From: Hyphomicrobium sp. CS1BSMeth3
GTDB taxonomy: Bacteria; Pseudomonadota; Alphaproteobacteria; Rhizobiales; Hyphomicrobiaceae
Assembly: GCF_900117415.1 (NCBI RefSeq)
Contig: NZ_FPEI01000006.1
Coordinates: 2,108,001 to 2,172,000 of the forward strand
Direction: 5' to 3'
DNA length: 64,000 nt
Under the pieces are notes generated by a model. The model did not search any database and was not told the DNA's origin. It saw nothing but the letters and a program-made list of their open reading frames with translations. Of this stretch, positions 34,012-43,636 are shown in pieces. Every line of letters begins with the position of its first letter. Positions within the stretch are counted from its first letter, which is position 1. A program made the translations under genes and the position numbers.

Positions 34012-35286
34012 ATGATACAGGGATCGTTTGCCGCCAGCCTCGCGCGCAGGCTGCCGTTTTATTATGGCTGGGTCGTCCTCGGCGTCGTGTGTTGCGCGTC
34101 GATCGCGCGCGTCGGCCCCGCCGTCGCAACGCTGTCGGTGTTCATTGGCCCGATGACGGCGGAGTTCGGCTGGTCGCGGACCGAGCTTTCAGGTGCCGTC
34201 TCCCTTGGCGGCATTCTGGCCGCCATCACATCGCCGATGCTCGGCTCGTTTCTCGACCGCAAGGGGCCGCGCACCATTCTTCTCATGGCGGTGCTGACGA
34301 CCGGCATCACGATTCTACTGCTCTCGCAGATTAGAAATCTGGCCGCGTTCTATCTGCTCTTCTGCATTGCGCGAATGAACTTCGCCGGCCCCTTCGACCT
34401 CGGCACGCTCGGAGCCGTCGTAAACTGGTTCGTCGCGCGACGGCCGCTGGCACTCTCGATGTCTATGCTGGCGCAAATGGCCGGCCTTACGCTGATGCCG
34501 CTCATCGCGTTCTCGGCGATGGAGCATGGTGGCTGGCGCGCGGGCTGGGTCGCGGTGGGCGCGACGGTGCTCGCTGTGGGATTTCTGCCGACTTGGCTGT
34601 TGATGGTCGGGCGACCTGAAGATCTGGGGCTCAAGCCCGATGCGGCGCAGCCAGACACCGGAACAACACCCGGAAAAGTGGCCGAACCTGAGCCGACCTT
34701 TACGCGATCCGAGGCTCTCGCCACGCCGACGTTCTGGCTGCTCGCGATCTTTACAATCCTTGTGTGGCCGGTGCAGGCAGGCGTCAGCTTGCACCAAGCC
34801 GTCCATTTCACCGAGCGTGGCCTCAGCCCGAGCACAGCGGTGATGGGCGTCACGCTCTTCTCGGCGGCGTCAGGCATCTGCGCGCTGCTGCTCGGTCTGG
34901 GACTGCGCCGGATCGGCGTACGCGCGGGCCTCGTCCTTTCGGCTTGCGGCATGGCCGTTGGAACGGCACTCATCGGAAACGTGTCGAGTCACAGCGATGT
35001 GCTGCTGGCTGCTAGCATCTTCGGGGCCTCTCTCGGCGGCCTGCAAACCTGCTTGCCGGTGGCCTGGGCGGACTACTTCGGCCGCAGAAACTTCGGGGCC
35101 ATTCGCGGGGTGGCACTCACGATCCAGGTGACGGCCCAGGCCATAGGCCCGCTGCTGTCGGGCGTGCTGCGGGACTGGACGGGCAGCTACGCGGCTTCCC
35201 ACGCGACGTTCACGTCTCTCGCTGGCCTCGCCATTCTGGTTGCGCTCCTCATCAGAGCGCCGAAACAACCGCACAGGACCAAGTGA
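34012..35286 (+). CDS. MFS transporter (oxalate/formate or monocarboxylate-porter type)
   Basis: The 424-residue membrane protein has about twelve helices. Family signs are FYYGWVVLGVVCCASIARVGP (in part), the loop motif GSFLDRKGPRTILL between helices 2 and 3, and a central hydrophilic loop (DLGLKPDAAQPDTG...). The second half has GLRRIGVRAGLVLSACGM and AWADYFGRRNFGAIRG, typical of MCP/OFA-like major facilitators. It probably carries organic acids. AGGGG precedes ATG 34012. It stands alone; the convergent permease gene starts a different operon. Confidence 0.85.
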   Translation: MIQGSFAASLARRLPFYYGWVVLGVVCCASIARVGPAVATLSVFIGPMTAEFGWSRTELSGAVSLGGILAAITSPMLGSFLDRKGPRTILLMAVLTTGITILLLSQIRNLAAFYLLFCIARMNFAGPFDLGTLGAVVNWFVARRPLALSMSMLAQMAGLTLMPLIAFSAMEHGGWRAGWVAVGATVLAVGFLPTWLLMVGRPEDLGLKPDAAQPDTGTTPGKVAEPEPTFTRSEALATPTFWLLAIFTILVWPVQAGVSLHQAVHFTERGLSPSTAVMGVTLFSAASGICALLLGLGLRRIGVRAGLVLSACGMAVGTALIGNVSSHSDVLLAASIFGASLGGLQTCLPVAWADYFGRRNFGAIRGVALTIQVTAQAIGPLLSGVLRDWTGSYAASHATFTSLAGLAILVALLIRAPKQPHRTK

Positions 35287-35398
35287 GCGCAGCAGGCGGG
35301 AGCGCTTGAAGTCCGCTTCGGGTTGGAAAGGTCGGCTGATATCCGATCCTGTGGAAGATGCGATCTGCATCCGGACTTGTCGTCGCTTCGGCGGGAAT

Positions 35399-36190
35399 TT
35401 AACTGAGCACGCGGCGCAGGCCCATCAGGCGTTCGATGGTTGCAACTGCGATGCATGAGATCAGAATCAGGATCACGGAGATACTCGCAATCGTCGGATC
35501 CGAATTGAACTCGGCATAGTTGAAGATCTCGATCGGCAGCGTGGTCAGGCCGGGACCGGTCAGGAAAAGCGATACGGTGAACTCGTCCATCGAAATGATG
35601 AACGAGAAGATTGCGCCCGCAGCGATGCCTGGTCGCAGAAGAGGAAGCATGACGTACCAGAAGAGCTGGGCCGGGCGTGCGCCAAGCGTCAGCGCCGCAT
35701 CTTCGATCGCAACGCTGATCTCGCGCAAAGATGCGCCAATCGTGCGGATCGCATAGGGCATCGTTATGAGCACGTGCGCGATGAGGAGCCCCCAGAAATC
35801 GCGCAACAAGCCCGCGGTGCTCATCACCATCGCAAGCGACAGGGCCAAGGCGATAGCCGGGAAAACCAGCGGTGTCATGAACAGAGCTTCGAGTGCAGAG
35901 CGCCCCCAAAAGTCAAAGCGAAATAGTGCATAGGCAGCGAACAACCCCACAATCAGCGAGATAGCAGTTGCCAGGAATGCAACGGTGATGCTCAGTCGGG
36001 CAGCCGACAGAAATTCCCCCCTGGAGAGCAGGTTCTCAAACCAACGCGTGGAGAAACCTTGCGGAGGAAACGACAGCGCCACGTCCGAGCTGAAAGCGGA
36101 AGGCAGCACCACGACGATGGGGGCGAGCAGAAACACGACAATCGCCGCCACGAAGGCATCAAGATACCGCAGCCGCGCGCGACTTCGCAT
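35399..36190 (-). CDS. Pot-type ABC transporter permease (PotC-like)
   Basis: The 263-residue permease has six hydrophobic helices and the EAA loop SVAIEDAALTLGARPAQLFWYVMLPLLRPGIAAG (in part). It belongs to the spermidine/putrescine/iron group (PotC-like). ATG 36190 gives a normal N-terminus with LLAPIVVVLPSAFSS as the first helix. It is the last gene of the long minus-strand operon, nine bases after the PotB-like permease. Confidence 0.9.
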   Translation of the reverse strand: MRSRARLRYLDAFVAAIVVFLLAPIVVVLPSAFSSDVALSFPPQGFSTRWFENLLSRGEFLSAARLSITVAFLATAISLIVGLFAAYALFRFDFWGRSALEALFMTPLVFPAIALALSLAMVMSTAGLLRDFWGLLIAHVLITMPYAIRTIGASLREISVAIEDAALTLGARPAQLFWYVMLPLLRPGIAAGAIFSFIISMDEFTVSLFLTGPGLTTLPIEIFNYAEFNSDPTIASISVILILISCIAVATIERLMGLRRVLS

Positions 36191-36198
36191 ATGCCCTC

Positions 36199-37041
36199 CT
36201 ACCGCCTCGTCATTCGCCGTATGGACGCGAGGAAGATTGCCATAAACACCAATGCCATGATCGTAAGCAGCACCGCAGACGTCGCTGCGGCGGGCCATTC
36301 GACCGAGATCAGCGCTTGTTCATGGATTGAGACCGCGAGCACATTGACGTTGCCGCGCCCCAGCCAAATGGGTGTCAGATACGTGCCGATCGTTAAAGCG
36401 AACACGATGATCGATCCGGCGGCAACGCCCTGCATGGACATCGGGAGCGTGATCTTCAAGAAGGCTGTCGCCGGACGAGCGCCGAGAAGCATCGCAGCTT
36501 CGATGACGTCATCGTCTATCTTGCTGAGCACCGAAGCGATCGACAAAATCATGAACGGTAGGAGGACGTGAACCAGCCCCACGACAACCGTCCAGAAGCT
36601 TCGCATGAGCTGAAGCGAAGAATCGATGACACCGAGGCTCATCAGAAGAGCATTCACGAGGCCTTCGTTGCCAAGAATGATAATCCAGCCGACCGTGCGG
36701 ACGACGATGCTCACCAGAAGCGGAGCCAGCACGATGAGAAACACGGCATTGCGAAACCGCGTGTCGCGCTTGACCAGGAACCACGCGACCGGGTAGCCCA
36801 GAACCACGCAGATGGCTGTGACCACGAGGCCCAGTGCCATGGTCTGATAGGCAGCCTTGAGAAGAAACGGCTGGGACAGGAAGGCGATATAGTTCGCCAG
36901 CGTCACTTGCAGGTCGCCAGGGAACTGCCGCAGGAACGAAATGCCGAGCGTCGTCGCGATCGCGGCGATCATGACCATGCTGATGAGCACTGCCGGCGCA
37001 AGCAGCAGGGCTATCAGAAGCTTTGATCGGACCGTGCGCAT
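36199..37041 (-). CDS. Pot-type ABC transporter permease (PotB-like)
   Basis: The 280-residue permease pairs with the PotC-like one downstream. It has six membrane helices and the EAA loop DDDVIEAAMLLGARPATAFLKITLPMSMQGV (in part). The Pot group moves polyamines, amino acids and other cationic or amide compounds. It follows the SDR gene by 24 bases. Confidence 0.9.
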   Translation of the reverse strand: MRTVRSKLLIALLLAPAVLISMVMIAAIATTLGISFLRQFPGDLQVTLANYIAFLSQPFLLKAAYQTMALGLVVTAICVVLGYPVAWFLVKRDTRFRNAVFLIVLAPLLVSIVVRTVGWIIILGNEGLVNALLMSLGVIDSSLQLMRSFWTVVVGLVHVLLPFMILSIASVLSKIDDDVIEAAMLLGARPATAFLKITLPMSMQGVAAGSIIVFALTIGTYLTPIWLGRGNVNVLAVSIHEQALISVEWPAAATSAVLLTIMALVFMAIFLASIRRMTRR

Positions 37042-37065
37042 CGGGGACGCGTCGCCTCGCCGTGC

Positions 37066-37824
37066 TTAGTTGATCCAGAGGCCACCATCGACGTCGATGA
37101 CCTCCCCGGTGATGTAGTTCGGCTCGACGGTGGCGAGGAACTCAACGACGGCCGCCACATCTTCGGGTTTGCCGACACGCCGCAAGGGCGCGGCCTCTTC
37201 CACTGCAGCCCCCCGCTTCTTGACCAGTGCCGCGGTCAACTGCGTGTCGATCAGGCCCGGGCAGACTGCGGATACCGTAATGTGCGGCCCCAGCTCCTGG
37301 GCCAATCCGCGTGTCAGCCCGAGAACCCCGGCCTTCGACGCCGCGTACGCAAACTTGCTCACCGCTGACGGCGATCCGCCCGTGTGCGCATTGACCGAGG
37401 AAATATTGATGATGCGCCCGCGTTTCTGGCGAAGCATGTGCGGGACCACCGCCTTGCACCAATTGAAGGTGCCCTTCAGGTTCACGTCCATCACGAGATC
37501 CCAGTCCTTCTCCGTGATGTCGACGATGCCCTTCGGCTGCGAAATGCCAGCGGAATTGACGAGCACATCGATCTGCCCCCATGCCTCAATCACCGAGGCC
37601 ACGCACTTCTGAGCCTCGCTATGGCTGCGCACATCGTTGACGAGGCTCAGCACCTCGCCGCCGGTGGCCGCGATCGCCTGGGCGGCGGCGGCAATAGCGT
37701 CCGATGCGATGTCGCAGATGGCAACACGGAAACCCTTGGAGACGAGGCGCTGCGCCGAGGCGAGGCCGATGCCGTTGGCGCCGCCGGTTATGATAGCGAC
37801 CGGCTTTTTTCTTTCTTTGGCCAT
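37066..37824 (-). CDS. Short-chain dehydrogenase/reductase
   Basis: The 252-residue enzyme is a classical SDR: cofactor motif TGGANGIGLASA (about residues 13-24), NSAGIS, INISSVNAH with the catalytic serine, and YAASKAG with catalytic Tyr and Lys. The C-terminal GEVIDVDGGLWIN is typical. It likely reduces or oxidises a carbonyl/alcohol step in the operon's pathway. Its gene lies between the flavin monooxygenase and the permeases, unusual for a transport operon and thus a clue to catabolism of the imported compound. Confidence 0.9.
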   Translation of the reverse strand: MAKERKKPVAIITGGANGIGLASAQRLVSKGFRVAICDIASDAIAAAAQAIAATGGEVLSLVNDVRSHSEAQKCVASVIEAWGQIDVLVNSAGISQPKGIVDITEKDWDLVMDVNLKGTFNWCKAVVPHMLRQKRGRIINISSVNAHTGGSPSAVSKFAYAASKAGVLGLTRGLAQELGPHITVSAVCPGLIDTQLTAALVKKRGAAVEEAAPLRRVGKPEDVAAVVEFLATVEPNYITGEVIDVDGGLWIN

Positions 37825-37854
37825 TCGAATTCCCTTTGCATCATGCCGGCAGGA

Positions 37855-38973
37855 CTAGTGCACGCGGATGCCGGCGCGAAGCAAGATCGGCATGACTTCT
37901 TCGAGGATCGGTGGGAGCTCACCCACGTAGTCGACCATGCTGATCGCCGTGCCGGCGTACCCTGCGCGAGCGATCTCGATCAGTCCGTCCGCAACATCGC
38001 GCGGTGTTCCGATCAGCGGATATCCGCCATTGCCCGCCGCAAATCTCAGGCGCATTTCGCGCTCCTCCTGCTCGGGCATGGTCGCATTCTTCGATCGGCC
38101 GGCCATGTAGTAGTCGATGGCGGGCTTGTCCGCGCGCACCTCGGCATAGTACCGGTGATAGGCCTCGGCCTCAGCACGCGTCTTCCTGCAGACGACGTAG
38201 CTCACGGCGACGAGACCGACCGGCTCGGAGCGCCCAGCAGCCGCGGATTGTGCTTCGATATCGGCGACCAGCTTCTTGCCGGCGTCAAACGATGTGTAGT
38301 AGGTGAACAGCAGGTCGGACGTCTTCATCGCGAACTCGCGGCCATCAGGCGAAGCGGCTGCGGAGATGACGACAGGGCGCGGACGCTGGATCGATCCCGG
38401 CAGTGCGACGAGGGCTTTGTGATCGGGAAAGAACTTCGTGTCGAAGTCGAACGGCTCTTCCGCACCTTCGATGAGCCGCGACCAGATCTGGTACCAATCC
38501 CAAGCTTGCTTGTAGCGCTCGCTGTGAGGCAGTGTCTGGCGCCCGAACATATCGAAGTCGTCGGTGTTCCAGCCGCAGACGATGTTCAAGCCGGATCGAC
38601 CGTTGCTGACATGATCGACGGTCGTCATGCACTTCGCCGCGATTATCGGATGTATGAGCGGCGTGTGGACGGTGGAGAGGACGGCAATCCGCTCTGTCAT
38701 GGCGCCGAGGGCGGCGGCCTGCGTCAGCGTCTCGTATGAGTGCAAGCGCTGCATGAGCGCGCCCGGGACGCCCTTCCAGCGCGAGATCGGCAGCATGAAG
38801 TCGAGCCCACCTGCATCGGCCATCTTGGCCAGACGCAGGATGTCGGGCCAGCGGGCAAGCCACCGCTCCGGCACCGTCGTGAAGCAGTTTCCGCCTTCAT
38901 GGAGGTAGCCGAACAGCCCGATCTTGAAGTGATTGGGCCGGCGCATGGGGTTGATGTCGTTGGCTGAGCTCAT
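37855..38973 (-). CDS. LLM-class flavin-dependent monooxygenase
   Basis: The 372-residue protein is a luciferase-like monooxygenase (group with RutA/SsuD/SfnG). It has KIGLFGYLHEGG near the N-terminus, LDFMLPISRWKG, AVLSTVHTPLIHPIIAAKCMTTVDHVSNGRSGLNIVCGW (in parts) and PVVISAAASPDGREFA. It should use FMNH2 from a separate reductase plus oxygen to oxidise or cleave an imported heterocycle or sulfone. No flavin reductase gene is adjacent. ATG 38973 was preferred over 38997. Confidence 0.9.
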   Translation of the reverse strand: MSSANDINPMRRPNHFKIGLFGYLHEGGNCFTTVPERWLARWPDILRLAKMADAGGLDFMLPISRWKGVPGALMQRLHSYETLTQAAALGAMTERIAVLSTVHTPLIHPIIAAKCMTTVDHVSNGRSGLNIVCGWNTDDFDMFGRQTLPHSERYKQAWDWYQIWSRLIEGAEEPFDFDTKFFPDHKALVALPGSIQRPRPVVISAAASPDGREFAMKTSDLLFTYYTSFDAGKKLVADIEAQSAAAGRSEPVGLVAVSYVVCRKTRAEAEAYHRYYAEVRADKPAIDYYMAGRSKNATMPEQEEREMRLRFAAGNGGYPLIGTPRDVADGLIEIARAGYAGTAISMVDYVGELPPILEEVMPILLRAGIRVH

Positions 38974-38997
38974 CGGCTGGCCTCCTGCATTGATCAC

Positions 38998-40140
38998 TCA
39001 AGATGTGCGCCGAGCGCCCGCTTCGAGAGCCGGCATCAGCAGGGCGTCCGTCTCATCCCAGTCGAGCGACAGCTCGTCTCCGATCCGGATGGCGTTCGAG
39101 TCTTGCGGCTTCTGGCTCAGGGACGCGACAACCGGCTTCGCAAGGCCGACGGACACGTGCGCATACGTCGAGGCGCCGGCGTAGACGATATGCTCCACCG
39201 TCCCCGATAGTTTGCCGCTCGGGCTCCCGGCGTTCGGCGCGAGCTTGACGCTCTCGGGCCGGACGAACACGTCGACATCGCTGGGATGGGCGAGGTTTCC
39301 CTCTGCCTTCGTGACGTAGCTGCGGCCATTGGGGAAGCTGACGCTCACTCGATCTCCATCGGCGCTCGAGGTGCGTGCCCGCATCAGATTCGACATGCCG
39401 ACGAAATCGGCGACGAACTGATTGGCCGGCCGGTTATAGATGTCGCTGGGCGAGCCGATCTGGACGATCTCTCCTGAGGACATGACGACGATCCGGTCGG
39501 ATAGCGTCAGGGCTTCCTCCTGATCGTGCGTCACCAGAACGGTCGTCACGCCAGCTTGGCGCTGGATCAGCTTCAGCTCGACCTGCATCTGCTCGCGGAG
39601 CTTGCGGTCCAGGGCGCCGAGGGGCTCGTCCAGGAGCAATACGCGCGGCTTGATCACCAGCGCGCGCGCCAGAGCAACACGCTGGCGCTGGCCGCCGGAT
39701 AGTTGCGATGGAAGACGATCCGGCAGCTCGCTCAAATGGACGAGCGCCATGGCTTCATCAACCGCCGTCTTGATGTTCTGCGCCGGCTCGCCCCGCATTT
39801 TGAGACCAAAGGCAATATTCTCGAACACGGTCATATGCGGAAACAAGGCGTAGCTCTGGAAGACCATGCCGATACCGCGCGACCAGGGTGGCGTGCTGTT
39901 CACGACGGCGCCGCCGATCCTGATGGTTCCGCTATCAGGCACCTCGAGACCGGCGATCATCCGCAATGTCGTGGTCTTGCCGCAGCCACTTGGTCCAAGA
40001 AGGCTGACGAATTCGCCGGGCACGATGGAGAGCGAGATGGCTCGAACGGCCTCCACGCCTTGATAGCGCTTACCGACGCCGTCAATCTCGACCGCAACAC
40101 CACCCGCGGCGACCGCCTCAATGTTCAGCCGCTGCACCAA
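38998..40140 (-). CDS. Pot-type ABC transporter ATP-binding protein (PotA-like)
   Basis: The 380-residue ATPase has Walker [10 protein letters not shown], the Q-loop in [13 protein letters not shown], signature LSGGQRQRVALARAL, Walker B VLLLDEPLGALDRK and VTHDQEEAL. A C-terminal TOBE-like regulatory domain (residues about 285-370) follows. It drives the permease pair at 35.4-37.0 kb although three enzyme genes separate them. Its ATG is only two bases from the stop of the binding-protein gene. Confidence 0.93.
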   Translation of the reverse strand: MVQRLNIEAVAAGGVAVEIDGVGKRYQGVEAVRAISLSIVPGEFVSLLGPSGCGKTTTLRMIAGLEVPDSGTIRIGGAVVNSTPPWSRGIGMVFQSYALFPHMTVFENIAFGLKMRGEPAQNIKTAVDEAMALVHLSELPDRLPSQLSGGQRQRVALARALVIKPRVLLLDEPLGALDRKLREQMQVELKLIQRQAGVTTVLVTHDQEEALTLSDRIVVMSSGEIVQIGSPSDIYNRPANQFVADFVGMSNLMRARTSSADGDRVSVSFPNGRSYVTKAEGNLAHPSDVDVFVRPESVKLAPNAGSPSGKLSGTVEHIVYAGASTYAHVSVGLAKPVVASLSQKPQDSNAIRIGDELSLDWDETDALLMPALEAGARRTS

Positions 40141-40142
40141 GC

Positions 40143-41237
40143 TCAGCCTTTCAGTGTCTGGTCGATCTGCGCCTTGATAGCCGCGAAGTTGGCGCCGAGA
40201 TGCCGGGCGTCGAGACGATAGAGCTTGCTCGCCGCCTCGGGAGAGACGACCGCGGCATTCGACTTGAGCTCGTCAGGGATCTTGATCGTGCCGACAGCGG
40301 GGGAAATGAACGCCTTCGTCAGCCATGCCATCTGGCAGGACTCGGACAGCCATGTGTTGAAGTAGCGCTGAATGATCTCCGTCGCCTTAGACGAGAAGCC
40401 GACACTGCAGTGCATCTGGTTCGACCACAGTGTGGCGCCTTCCTTCGGAACTGTGAAGGCAACCTTTTTTCCAGCGCTCCTTGCCTGCTCGGCCCAAGCT
40501 CCCCAATGTGGCGACAGCCACACCTCGCCACGATGCAGAAGATCCACTTCGGCAATCGGCGACTTGACCCAGGCGCCGACATTCGCCTTGTGCGGCACCC
40601 AGGCCTTTATACCTTCCTCGACGCTCGGGCCTTTTCCCGTCACCACACCCGCCATGGCAAAGGCGTCGAAATAGCTGTCCCACATCGAAACGCGCCCCTT
40701 GTATTCGGGCTTCCACAGGTCCGCCCAGGACTTCGGCGCCTCGACGCGATCGGGATTGTAGGCGATGCCGAATGGCGTCTGGTGGATGGTGATGCCTTCT
40801 CCGCCGGGCAAAAGCAGAGAAGACGGAATTTGCGCGGCATTCGGTACGAATTCCGGATTGAACTTCTCCCACATCTTGTCGGCCGTGCCGCGGAGAGAGA
40901 AGAGATCGTTGAACATGCCGCCGGCGATGACCGGATTGCTGCGCTGAGCCAGCATGCGCGGATAGGTCACCGCATTCGAGGAGACGAGCAGCTCGACGGG
41001 CACATTGGGATGGCTCTTGGCAAAAATGCTGTTGGCTTCCGCCTTGATGATGTCACCCACGGGCCCGCCCTGAACGAGGGCAACGATCTTCTCGATGTCC
41101 TTGTCGCTTGCCTGCGCGAGGGCCTTCTCCATATCCAGGAGCGCCGCGCCCGCGACGCCCGAGACAACAAATAGCCGCAGCAGCGTGCGGCGATCGACAG
41201 AAAGATTTCCGAAGTCCTTCTCGGAAAAGTCCGACAT
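40143..41237 (-). CDS. Pot-type ABC transporter substrate-binding protein
   Basis: A periplasmic binding protein (about 364 residues) with a Tat-like twin-arginine start (DRRTLLRLFVVSGVAGAALL). The mature part has the spermidine/putrescine-type GITIHQTPFGIAYNPDRVEAPKSWADLWKPEYKGRV (in parts) and WLSPHWGAW segments. The ligand is unknown. The M20 hydrolase gene upstream overlaps its longest frame by four bases (from 41261); ATG 41237 is an alternative start. Confidence 0.88.
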   Translation of the reverse strand: MSDFSEKDFGNLSVDRRTLLRLFVVSGVAGAALLDMEKALAQASDKDIEKIVALVQGGPVGDIIKAEANSIFAKSHPNVPVELLVSSNAVTYPRMLAQRSNPVIAGGMFNDLFSLRGTADKMWEKFNPEFVPNAAQIPSSLLLPGGEGITIHQTPFGIAYNPDRVEAPKSWADLWKPEYKGRVSMWDSYFDAFAMAGVVTGKGPSVEEGIKAWVPHKANVGAWVKSPIAEVDLLHRGEVWLSPHWGAWAEQARSAGKKVAFTVPKEGATLWSNQMHCSVGFSSKATEIIQRYFNTWLSESCQMAWLTKAFISPAVGTIKIPDELKSNAAVVSPEAASKLYRLDARHLGANFAAIKAQIDQTLKG

Positions 41238-41257
41238 GCTACCACCTCCGTGCTTGC

Positions 41258-42676
41258 TCATGCTGCGGTTAGGTCCGGGTTGCGCGGCAGAGACTGCTGT
41301 TCACTCTTCTCACCAAGATCCCAGAACAAGCCCGTCATGATGCGCAGTCCCTCATTCAGGACCGACACGGGCATGTTCTCGTTTGCACCATGGTTGCACG
41401 CACCAGGATAAGAATGGGGAATCCAGATCGTTCGGCCGCCGGTCAGCTCCGCCATGATGTCATTTGGGAGAGAGCCCCCAACATTCGGCAGAATGGCGGG
41501 CTTCTTTCCTGTCGTACCCTCGAGCGACCGAGCGGCCCATCGAACCCAGGCGTCACCCGTGTCCAATCTCGTTGCCGGAAAGCGGCCATCCAGCTTCTCG
41601 CGGATGCGCACCATCGAGAACCCATGTCTGTCGAGGTGCCGACGAAGCGTTGGCAGGATCAGCTCCTCATCGATATCGACGACATAGCGAAGCTGACAGC
41701 AGGCCTCCGCCGCATCGGGAACCGCGCTCATGGGCGCACTGGGATTTCCGGCCCCCAAAGAAAGAATGTCGAAGGAACACCAGCCGTAGACCTGTTCGGC
41801 AGCCGTGAGGCCTCGCTCCCCCCAGTTCGGATCGATCTCGGGCCCGTCGGGCCCGCCATCGACCTCGCAACCCGCCAGCGCCGCGCGAACGCTCTCGGAA
41901 AGACGCTCGGGCACCCATTGCGGAATGAGAATCTGCCCGGTCGGGGAACTGATAGTTCCCAGAGCGTGTACGAGCTGTATGGCCGGATCGCTGAGCAGAC
42001 CGCCCCAATTTCCAGAGTGATGCGTGCCGTCGCGCGCCTTTACCGAGAGGTAGAAGGTTCGCGCGCCTCGCGCACCGAGATAGATCGTCGGCCGCGCTTC
42101 GCTGACGCGTGGCCCATCTGACGCGATCAGCGCATCGGCACGCAGCCGCGCCACGTTATCTCGGCAGAACTCCCGCAAGCCCGGTGAGCCGACCTCCTCG
42201 CCCATCTCGATCAGGCACACCACATTGAAGCCGAGCTTGCCTCGCGCGAGAGCCACGGCCTGGAGTGCGGCGAGATTGATCGTATGCTGTCCCTTGTTGT
42301 CGACGATGCCTCGTCCGAACAGCCTTCCGTCCCGCTCGACAAGCTGCCAGGGAGAGCCGTCGCAGTCCCACTGCCCCTCGAGCCCGCCAACCACGTCGCC
42401 GTGCCCGTACATGAGGACGGTCGGGAGAGAGGGATCTTCGCGGCGCTCCGCAATCAGGAAGGGCCCCGTGGCATCGGGATGCCGCATGACCTCGCAGGTG
42501 AAGCCCTGTCTCTCCAGCGACAGGGAGAGATCTTCGCGCAGATAGTCTTCCAGCGCTCCCTTGCGCTCCGGATCACGACTTTCCGTCCGATAGGAGATAC
42601 GACGCTTCAAGAGCGCCAGCAGGCGCCCGGATTCAAGCTCGTCCATTGCCAGGTCAATGGCTCTGTCGCGGCTCAT
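41258..42676 (-). CDS. M20-family metallo-amidase/peptidase
   Basis: The 472-residue enzyme is of the ArgE/DapE/CPG2 group, with metal ligands in MYGHGDVV, GRGIVDNKGQHTINL, EMGEEVGSPGL and the C-terminal IPHSYPGACNHGANENM, and a dimerisation-domain histidine region in GTHHSGNWGG. Such enzymes hydrolyse N-acyl or N-carbamoyl amino acids or dipeptides. In this operon it could open the linear half-amide made by the deacetylase-type enzyme upstream. The stop overlaps the longer frame of the binding-protein gene. Confidence 0.9.
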   Translation of the reverse strand: MSRDRAIDLAMDELESGRLLALLKRRISYRTESRDPERKGALEDYLREDLSLSLERQGFTCEVMRHPDATGPFLIAERREDPSLPTVLMYGHGDVVGGLEGQWDCDGSPWQLVERDGRLFGRGIVDNKGQHTINLAALQAVALARGKLGFNVVCLIEMGEEVGSPGLREFCRDNVARLRADALIASDGPRVSEARPTIYLGARGARTFYLSVKARDGTHHSGNWGGLLSDPAIQLVHALGTISSPTGQILIPQWVPERLSESVRAALAGCEVDGGPDGPEIDPNWGERGLTAAEQVYGWCSFDILSLGAGNPSAPMSAVPDAAEACCQLRYVVDIDEELILPTLRRHLDRHGFSMVRIREKLDGRFPATRLDTGDAWVRWAARSLEGTTGKKPAILPNVGGSLPNDIMAELTGGRTIWIPHSYPGACNHGANENMPVSVLNEGLRIMTGLFWDLGEKSEQQSLPRNPDLTAA

Positions 42677-42739
42677 CGGGCACCTCGACCCAACGTCGTC
42701 ATTGTCGGGGGCTCAGCTCTGTAGTTGGGGTTATCCGGG

Positions 42740-43636
42740 TTATTCTGAATGCTCCTTGGCCCACTCCACGATCTCGGCGTGGGTCGCGAACCAGACATCG
42801 CCAAGAGCCTTGGCGTGCTTGATGATCTCCTCGACGATCCAGATCCTCGAGCGGTACGTGATCACATGAGGATGCATCGTGAGCTCGAAGAGCCCGCCCT
42901 CGGCATGGGCAGCGTCGAGCTCCCGCCGGAAGATGTCGAAGACATCGCTCGGGGGTGTATACGGTCGCAAACCCTGATGCCGGTGCATCATGAAATAGAC
43001 GGCATCATCGCGAACCCACTCGAAAGGAATCTCAACGACACCGCTCGGCTTGCCGTTGAGCATCAGTTCATAGCAGTCATCGTCGGCACCGAGCGACGAG
43101 TCGTACGTGAAGCCGAGCTCCACGAGAAGCTGCAGCGTATTCTCGCTGAAGTCGGCCGAGGGACTACGAAGACCTTTTGGACGCACACCGCAGATTTTCT
43201 CCAGCGTGTCGATCGAGCGCTCCATCAGATCGCGCTCGTCCTTGTAGTTGAGGACTGAATTCAGCTCGTGAATCCAGCCATGGACGCCGATCTCATGTCC
43301 GGCTGCGGTGATGGCTCGCTGCTCGTCCGGATGAAGCAGAGCCGTCACCGCAGGAACGTAGAAGCTTGCCGGAACGCCGTGACGCTCGAGCAGAGACAGG
43401 ATGCGCGGGATGCCGATGCGATTGCCGTATTGGCCCCATGCCAGCCGGCCTATGGACTTGCCACCATCCCGGAGCTCGCTCGTTTCATGATCGGAATCGA
43501 AGGCCAGAGCGACCGCGAGGCGCGCGCCGTTCTTCCACTTGGTTGGGCGCAGCCGCCTTCCGGCTCGCACGCGATCCACCAATCCCTGCCAGTGGCTGTC
43601 GGGCCACTGCCACGGCTGCATATCCGAGATTTGCAT
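42740..43636 (-). CDS. PuuE-like polysaccharide-deacetylase-family hydrolase
   Basis: The product (about 298 residues from ATG 43636) has a NodB-type fold: metal-site Asp in AFDSDHETSE and the His pair in EIGVHGWIHELN, with YDSSLGADDDCYELMLNG and FELTMHPHVITYRSR near the C-terminus. The group includes allantoinases of the PuuE type and cyclic imidases, not only sugar deacetylases. As the first gene of an importer operon, hydrolysis of a cyclic amide or imide is plausible. An upstream extension to 43693 lacks family sequence. Confidence 0.85.
   Translation of the reverse strand: MQISDMQPWQWPDSHWQGLVDRVRAGRRLRPTKWKNGARLAVALAFDSDHETSELRDGGKSIGRLAWGQYGNRIGIPRILSLLERHGVPASFYVPAVTALLHPDEQRAITAAGHEIGVHGWIHELNSVLNYKDERDLMERSIDTLEKICGVRPKGLRSPSADFSENTLQLLVELGFTYDSSLGADDDCYELMLNGKPSGVVEIPFEWVRDDAVYFMMHRHQGLRPYTPPSDVFDIFRRELDAAHAEGGLFELTMHPHVITYRSRIWIVEEIIKHAKALGDVWFATHAEIVEWAKEHSE

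Noticed and set aside
33596-34129. Minus-strand frame in the gap before the MFS gene
   Set aside because: Arg/Ser/Pro-rich composition and no start signal; it looks like a shadow of the flanking genes.
37384-38739. A 451-codon plus-strand frame
   Set aside because: It is antisense to the SDR and LLM monooxygenase genes, which carry full family motifs.
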